From: Phenylobacterium deserti
Lineage (GTDB): Bacteria; Pseudomonadota; Alphaproteobacteria; Caulobacterales; Caulobacteraceae
Length of the DNA: 57,776 bases
Assembly: GCA_945883235.1 (NCBI GenBank)
Contig: CAMCXF010000016.1
Coordinates: forward strand, 1-57,776
Direction of reading: 5' to 3'
Below the pieces are notes generated by a model. It was not told the origin of the DNA and searched no databases. It worked only from the letters and a program-made list of their open reading frames with translations. Of this stretch, positions 53,519 to 57,776 are shown piece by piece (the first letter of the stretch is position 1; each line of letters opens with the position of its first letter). Both the position numbers and the translations under genes were made by a program.

Positions 53519-53641
53519 GAGGCCAGAGATAGGAGATTGCTCGGACGGCGGCAATTCCCCTTCCTGGGCATTGATCTTCCTAGTGCAGCCAGATCGCTGG
53601 CGCGCTATGCCTTGGCGCACAAAGATACGGGGCAGGAAACT

Positions 53642-55144
53642 ATGATCTCGAGGCGGACGCTCCGGCGCTGGATGGCGCATGTGACGCTTGGACTGTGGCT
53701 GATATTCGCCAGCACAGCCGTGGCGGCTGAAATGCCCAAAGTGACTGCGGTGGCTGGTGCGCCTTCACTGCGGCTCGGGGCCTTTGACCTCAAGGCCAAG
53801 GGATATGTGGTGGAGGAGTTTTTCCTGTCCGGGACGGCGCAGTCCTACAAACTGGCCGGTGAGGCCACCGTCGATGGTCGCTGGCAGGCCATCCCCGCCG
53901 AGACATCGGCCTATGCAACCCGGATCGTCGTAGTGCGACCCGTCGACGCCAAGCGGTTCAACGGCGCCGTGGCGGTGGAGTGGCTGAACGTCACCGGGGG
54001 TCTCGATGCGGCACCCGACTGGTCCTACACCCACCGCGAACTGCTGCGCAGCGGCTTTGCCTGGGTCGGCGTCTCGGCCCAGCGTGTCGGGGTCGAGGGC
54101 GGCTCACGGTTTGGATCCGGCGGAGCGCTGAAGGCGGCCAATCCGGCGCGCTACGGCGTGCTCAGTCATCCCGGTGACGCGTTCGCGTTTGATATTTTCA
54201 GCCAGGCCGGCCGCGTTGTGGACTCAGGTCCGGTGCTTGGCGGACTGAAGGCCGCCCGTGTGCTGGCCATGGGCGAGAGCCAGTCAGCCTCTTACCTGAC
54301 CACCTATGTCAATGCGGTGGACCCCTTGGCCCGCGTCTACGACGGTTTCCTGATCCACTCGCGGTCGGGCAGTGCCGCGATGCTGGCACCAGGAGCAGGT
54401 GTCGCCGGTGCGCCCGGCGCAGGGCCGCGCGCACCGGCGGGGCTGAAACTGCGAAGCGACCTGCGGGTTCCAGTCCTGACGCTGATCGCCGAGACCGACC
54501 TTATCGGAAATCAGGGCGGCGGATTTCTGTTGGCCCGCCAACCGGACAGCAACCGGCTCCGGACCTGGGAAATGGCCGGAACCGCCCATGTGGACAACTA
54601 CGCGCTGATGGTCAGCGCGATCGACAGTGGTCAAGCACCCATCGCCAACCTGGTCGCAGCCTGGAAGCCTACCTCGGCCACCATCCTGGGCAAGCTGATC
54701 AAGCCGATGAATGCTGCGCCCCAGCATCACTATGTGGCCATGTCGGCGCTGTCGCATCTTGAGACCTGGGTGCGGACTGGCCGCGGGCCGCCCAAGGCAC
54801 CGGAGCTGGAGGTGGTCACCCCTCTCGCAGGCGGACCGTCAAACCTGGTGCTGGACGCGGAAGGCAATGCCAAGGGCGGCATCCGCTCGCCCTGGGTCGA
54901 CGTTCCGACGGCGAAGCACTCCGGCCTGGGCAACTCAGGCGGGCCGCTTGGCTTCCTGGCGGGAAGCACGGAGCTGTTTGATGCGGCGACACTCCAGCGG
55001 CTCTATCCGGGCGGCCAGGCCGACTACATGCGCCGGTTCAACAAGGCCCTGACGCGCGCTGTCAAGGCCGGCTTCATATTGTCTGCCGATCAGGCAGACA
55101 TCCGGGCACTTGCTGAAGCGATGTACCCGCAGCCGACGAAATAG
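53642..55144 (+). CDS. Secreted alpha/beta hydrolase-domain protein (PF20091-like)
   Basis: 500 residues. Signal peptide (RWMAHVTLGLWLIFASTAVA), then the catalytic domain with the nucleophile elbow MGESQSASYLTTYVNAV, KPMNAAPQHHYVAMSALSHL and the C-terminal WEMAGTAHVDNYALMVSA. The large insertions and the GESQSA elbow fit the Abhydrolase_10 group, of unknown substrate. Start preceded by CAGGAA. It is convergent with the CDGSH gene. Confidence 0.82.
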   Translation: MISRRTLRRWMAHVTLGLWLIFASTAVAAEMPKVTAVAGAPSLRLGAFDLKAKGYVVEEFFLSGTAQSYKLAGEATVDGRWQAIPAETSAYATRIVVVRPVDAKRFNGAVAVEWLNVTGGLDAAPDWSYTHRELLRSGFAWVGVSAQRVGVEGGSRFGSGGALKAANPARYGVLSHPGDAFAFDIFSQAGRVVDSGPVLGGLKAARVLAMGESQSASYLTTYVNAVDPLARVYDGFLIHSRSGSAAMLAPGAGVAGAPGAGPRAPAGLKLRSDLRVPVLTLIAETDLIGNQGGGFLLARQPDSNRLRTWEMAGTAHVDNYALMVSAIDSGQAPIANLVAAWKPTSATILGKLIKPMNAAPQHHYVAMSALSHLETWVRTGRGPPKAPELEVVTPLAGGPSNLVLDAEGNAKGGIRSPWVDVPTAKHSGLGNSGGPLGFLAGSTELFDAATLQRLYPGGQADYMRRFNKALTRAVKAGFILSADQADIRALAEAMYPQPTK

Positions 55145-55154
55145 AGCTATCGTC

Positions 55155-55391
55155 TCAGGCGTTGTGGCTGCCGTCGCAGAGCGGTTGCTTCCCCGTGGCC
55201 TTGCAGCCGCAGAAGAACACGGTCCGGCTTTTGGTGGCGGTGTACTTCACCGGGGTGATGTCCGTGGGCTTGTGCGAGCCGTCACAGAACGGCTGGTTCT
55301 GGCTGAGGCCACAGGCGCACCACCAGTAGTCTTTGTCCTGTTCAACCTCGACGGCGAACGGCGTGTCAGCGGCACGGACTGCGGTGGACAT
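55155..55391 (-). CDS. CDGSH iron-sulfur-domain protein (tandem)
   Basis: 78 residues with two CDGSH motifs: WWCACGLSQNQPFCDGSHKP and FFCGCKATGKQPLCDGSHNA. Each binds one [2Fe-2S] cluster through three Cys and one His. Bacterial tandem types are soluble electron carriers or cluster donors. The ATG at 55391 is preceded by AGAGGAA; an upstream ATG at 55418 is possible. Confidence 0.92.
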   Translation of the reverse strand: MSTAVRAADTPFAVEVEQDKDYWWCACGLSQNQPFCDGSHKPTDITPVKYTATKSRTVFFCGCKATGKQPLCDGSHNA

Positions 55392-55473
55392 GGGCGGGTT
55401 CCTCTGGCGGCTCGACAATCAGGCGAATGTGGACCGGCGAAGAGCAGCGCTCAAGCGAAGACCAGAGGCACGC

Positions 55474-56205
55474 TCAGACCCGTGCCACTATTTGGCGACG
55501 GCTGCGCAGCATCGCGCCGGTGCCGGCAAAACCGATGATCATCAGGCCCCAGGTAGCCGGTTCGGGAATGGCGGTGAGGGTGACGCTGCGATTGCTCAGG
55601 GCCAGACGATAGTCCTTCGATCCGAGGATCCGGCCCTCTGCGTACGGAACTTCGTCAGGAGGGCCTAGATCGCCGACATCGGAGCCTGTGAATTCGCTTC
55701 CAAGCAGCAGCGGGTTTGGTGCGTTCAGGACGAAGAGTTGCAGCTTGTGGTAGCTATTGTTGTCGAGAAATCCGAGCGCGAAAAACGTCTGCCTCCAACC
55801 CATCGGGTTGATGGTTACATTCGCATAACCGGCACCATTGACGTTGAAATAGTCGGTGATTCCGTTGACGGTAATCGAGGCTTCCAGGATCGGGGACAGG
55901 CAGGCACCGCAGAACGCCTGCGGGCCACCAAAGCGGCTGTCAGTGTTGGCGTCGTTAAACGCGACGCCCCGCGAAGTGTCATATTTGAACTGTGCCGCAA
56001 AGCTGGACCCGACGAGATTGCCACCCAGGCCAAAAAAATTGGACGCGTCGTAAGTCGCGTTGGCGCTGTTTGGATCGCTGCCCGTACCCACGGCGATGAC
56101 GCCGCTGTAGTTGGCGAGATAAACTGCGGCCGATGCCGACGTTGCGACCAGCGCCATCGACACCGTGGCGAGCGCAGCTGCAATCAGTTTGCCGAGGGAA
56201 CGCAT
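55474..56205 (-). CDS. PEP-CTERM-sorted surface protein
   Basis: 243 residues. Signal peptide (cleavage after SASA), a beta-rich exported domain (NYSGVIAVGTGSDPNSANAT) and a C-terminal sorting tail: IPEPATWGLMIIGFAGTGAM, then RSRR. This is the PEPxxW motif recognised by exosortase. No exosortase gene is in the window. Such proteins go with exopolysaccharide systems. AAGG lies 8 bases upstream. Confidence 0.9.
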   Translation of the reverse strand: MRSLGKLIAAALATVSMALVATSASAAVYLANYSGVIAVGTGSDPNSANATYDASNFFGLGGNLVGSSFAAQFKYDTSRGVAFNDANTDSRFGGPQAFCGACLSPILEASITVNGITDYFNVNGAGYANVTINPMGWRQTFFALGFLDNNSYHKLQLFVLNAPNPLLLGSEFTGSDVGDLGPPDEVPYAEGRILGSKDYRLALSNRSVTLTAIPEPATWGLMIIGFAGTGAMLRSRRQIVARV

Positions 56206-56510
56206 GATACGCCTTTCAAAGAAAAACTTGATCCAAACCGCAGCAAGTTCCGTACCATCAACGACGAGGCCGCCAGTGAACGTTACGGCACCTTAGTACC
56301 AGATTTCGTCCAACTTTACAGTTGGCTTGACAACATTTGACATTCAACGACGACCGAAGCTGAAGGTCCCGCCTTCGGGTCATTCAGAATTTGTACGCAG
56401 CATCAGGCCGATCGGATGCAACAGGGCGCATCTGGCTGCAGACCTTTATCGATGTGATGCGGGAAGACACCGCGGCCTTCGCTGCGATCAGGTTTCCGGG
56501 TCCCGAAACG
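56206..56510. other. 305-base intergenic between PEP-CTERM gene and lectin-fold gene
   Basis: No full gene. A short hairpin (CCAACT-TTAC-AGTTGG) lies at 56310-56325, upstream of the PEP-CTERM gene and perhaps part of its promoter region. A plus-strand frame ending at 56519 reads GRIWLQTFIDVMREDTAAFA, which looks protein-like but has no start; it may be the remnant of a lost gene. Base composition is normal. Confidence 0.4.
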
Positions 56511-57248
56511 TCAGGCTAGGGCCCAGCCGCTGCTCCAGTCGCCGAGGTCGAAGGTCATCGGCATAATAGCGTCGGACTGTGGCTCCGGCGCCGCGAGGTC
56601 AGCGATTTGTGCCCGGACCCCAAGATCAAGGGAGGTGCCCGAAACGACCCCGCCGGTGCCATAGCCCAGGAAGGCGACATCCCACAGGTCGCCGAGTTGG
56701 GCCCCGTCGCTCAGAGCGATTGTCGAGGCTTGATCGAAGTTGTCACTGAGGGAGCCGTGGACATCATCCAGCATCACCCGGGCGTCTTCGGTGTAGAGCC
56801 CGATCCTGCCGCCCAGGTAGGGGCGTTCCAGATCCTGGAAGCAGACCAGTTCCACGCCGTCCACCGAGATGGCGATGCGGTCACCGTCCTGGGTGATCTC
56901 GAAGCGGTTCCACTTGCCGACCTCGAAGGTGACGTCGGTGCTGGTGGCCAGAAAGCGCTGGCCGCCGGCATAGTCCGGGTCTCGCTTGCCCAGTTCCCAG
57001 CCGTTGGGCTTCATGGCGAAGTAGTAGAAGTGGTCGTTGTCGGCGTAGTTCCAGACCAGCCAGGCGGTTTCCCAGGGGTTGGCGGTCCCGACGCGAAGTT
57101 GTTCAAGCGTGCAGACAGAGCCTTCGAAACGAACGCTGCCCTGGAAGGTTTCCTGGGAGACGATCAGGGCCGAATGGGTTTCGTCGGGGCGGGTGGCAGC
57201 GGCAGGCGCGAGAGTTAGAAGTTGGCTGGTTTTATACAAGTACTGCAT
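56511..57248 (-). CDS. Concanavalin-like (LamG/DUF1080-type) protein
   Basis: 245 residues. The first 170 form a jelly-roll sandwich: SQETFQGSVRFEGSVCTLEQ, LVWNYADNDHFYYFAMKPNG, FEVGKWNRFEITQDGDRIAI and LGGRIGLYTEDARVMLDDVH, as in DUF1080/LamG carbohydrate-binding proteins. The C-terminal part is unknown. No signal peptide visible at this start. It follows the NfrA-like gene after 111 bases on the same strand, suggesting a glycan role. The start codon is uncertain. Confidence 0.65.
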   Translation of the reverse strand: MQYLYKTSQLLTLAPAAATRPDETHSALIVSQETFQGSVRFEGSVCTLEQLRVGTANPWETAWLVWNYADNDHFYYFAMKPNGWELGKRDPDYAGGQRFLATSTDVTFEVGKWNRFEITQDGDRIAISVDGVELVCFQDLERPYLGGRIGLYTEDARVMLDDVHGSLSDNFDQASTIALSDGAQLGDLWDVAFLGYGTGGVVSGTSLDLGVRAQIADLAAPEPQSDAIMPMTFDLGDWSSGWALA

Positions 57249-57359
57249 GTCGCCACGTATCCAATAAGCACTGGATCGTGAGCGAATGAGCTTGATATCA
57301 TCTTGAAATTATTGATAAATATTCTGTTTACAGACAGGGTTTCGCGTTTGTAAGTGTTT

Positions 57360-57776
57360 TTAGTATGCAAAACTGAGGTTGCCAAACAAGCCTTCGGCGC
57401 GGCGGTCGCCGGCGAGGCGGACGCGGTACTGCAGCGCGACGTCGATGTAGGATTGTGGTGCGCGGTAGCGATCCTCCCGGATCCAAAGGCGAAGCCAGAC
57501 TCCGGGCCCTGCACTCAAGGCGGCCTCGCGCTCGAGGCCGCTGTCGTAGGACAGGGTCGCGCCGACAAAGGGGGCCAGGATCAGATTGCCGCCGCCTGGT
57601 TGATAGCTGCGCCCGATCCGGCCATCGACCACGGCAAAGGTCGCGCCTGCGTCGGTCAGATGCGCCACATCCACATAGACCTGATGCATGCGGGTGGCTG
57701 TGCTGCCTGGGCGGAGATCGAGGCCGGAGGTCGATGACCACGCGGCACGCACCATCCAGTCGTCCAGGGCGCGATC
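57360..57776 (-). CDS. C-terminus of an NfrA-like outer-membrane protein (partial, runs off the right edge)
   Basis: The frame is open to the window edge; about 138 residues of the C-terminus are seen. The stretch VWLRLWIREDRYRAPQSYID followed by VALQYRVRLAGDRRAEGLFG matches the C-terminal domain of bacteriophage N4 adsorption protein A (NfrA). That family is a beta-barrel outer-membrane secretin-like export protein for a surface polysaccharide. The end at LSFAY has an aromatic last residue, typical for barrels. Upstream TPR part would be outside. Confidence 0.75.
   Translation of the reverse strand, partial: DRALDDWMVRAAWSSTSGLDLRPGSTATRMHQVYVDVAHLTDAGATFAVVDGRIGRSYQPGGGNLILAPFVGATLSYDSGLEREAALSAGPGVWLRLWIREDRYRAPQSYIDVALQYRVRLAGDRRAEGLFGNLSFAY

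Overview
The window is high-GC alphaproteobacterial chromosome. The gene set (DUF1134/EipA envelope protein behind a perfect CtrA box, UDP-sugar and KDO-precursor genes, a MaoC pair, a P450, a PEP-CTERM surface protein) fits Caulobacterales, with a Caulobacter- or Phenylobacterium-like genome most likely. That placement is inferred from gene content and style, not from a database match.

Region 1 (1-5970) is accessory DNA. Two transposase remnants at the extreme left are followed by a small integrative element in the 3' end of a tRNA-Ser(GGA) gene at 5881-5970. The element carries, reading away from the tRNA, a P4-type tyrosine integrase, an unknown 193-residue protein, an AlpA/excisionase-like HTH protein, a primase-RepA helicase fusion, two tiny membrane or coiled-coil proteins and, on the other strand, a DUF5681 protein. 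The distal attachment site is not visible.

Region 2 (6000-15400) is core and semi-core chromosome: a TPR protein and a single-haem c-type protein, msrA with a coupled YjbR gene, a DUF599 membrane protein with an abnormal start, an MHS-family transporter, a DUF983 protein, an entericidin-type lipoprotein, lepA, eipA, a VOC protein and a UPF0114 membrane protein.

Region 3 (15380-23423) is the translation cluster infC ... rpmI-rplT-pheS-pheT on the minus strand. It is interrupted by a B3 metallo-beta-lactamase coupled to infC, a GIY-YIG nuclease next to a perfect 33-bp inverted repeat, an MFS exporter and an ASCH gene between pheS and pheT.

Region 4 (23520-38338) is rich in envelope sugar metabolism: two glycosyltransferases, galU, glmS, glmM, ugd, a phosphomannomutase/phosphoglucomutase and kdsD. 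With them are an Ala-rich lipoprotein, a hydrolase, an SDR protein and a MaoC-domain pair. Together the enzymes would supply UDP-GlcNAc precursor, UDP-glucose, UDP-glucuronate, hexose-1-phosphates and KDO precursor for LPS, peptidoglycan and capsule or exopolysaccharide.

Region 5 (38420-57776) is mixed: gpmA, a RibD-like deaminase, a pentapeptide-repeat protein, an Hsp20 gene behind a sigma-32-type promoter and a ROSE-like hairpin, a secreted methyltransferase-like protein, SCP2 plus a hydrolase with a histone-H1-like tail behind a possible Pho box, hisN-like phosphatase, a regulator divergent from a lipid acyltransferase, P450, a zinc-type dehydrogenase, FKBP, a methyltransferase/comF divergent pair sharing a CATG start, grxC, VanZ-like protein, a secreted hydrolase, CDGSH protein, a PEP-CTERM protein and, running off the right edge, the C-terminus of an NfrA-like outer-membrane protein followed by a lectin-fold gene.

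No complete unfamiliar defence or CRISPR system is visible. The strongest leads are the GIY-YIG/REP association, the Hsp20 promoter and thermometer, the CtrA box at eipA, the start anomaly in the DUF599 gene, the hydrolase with the basic tail and the NfrA-lectin pair at the edge.
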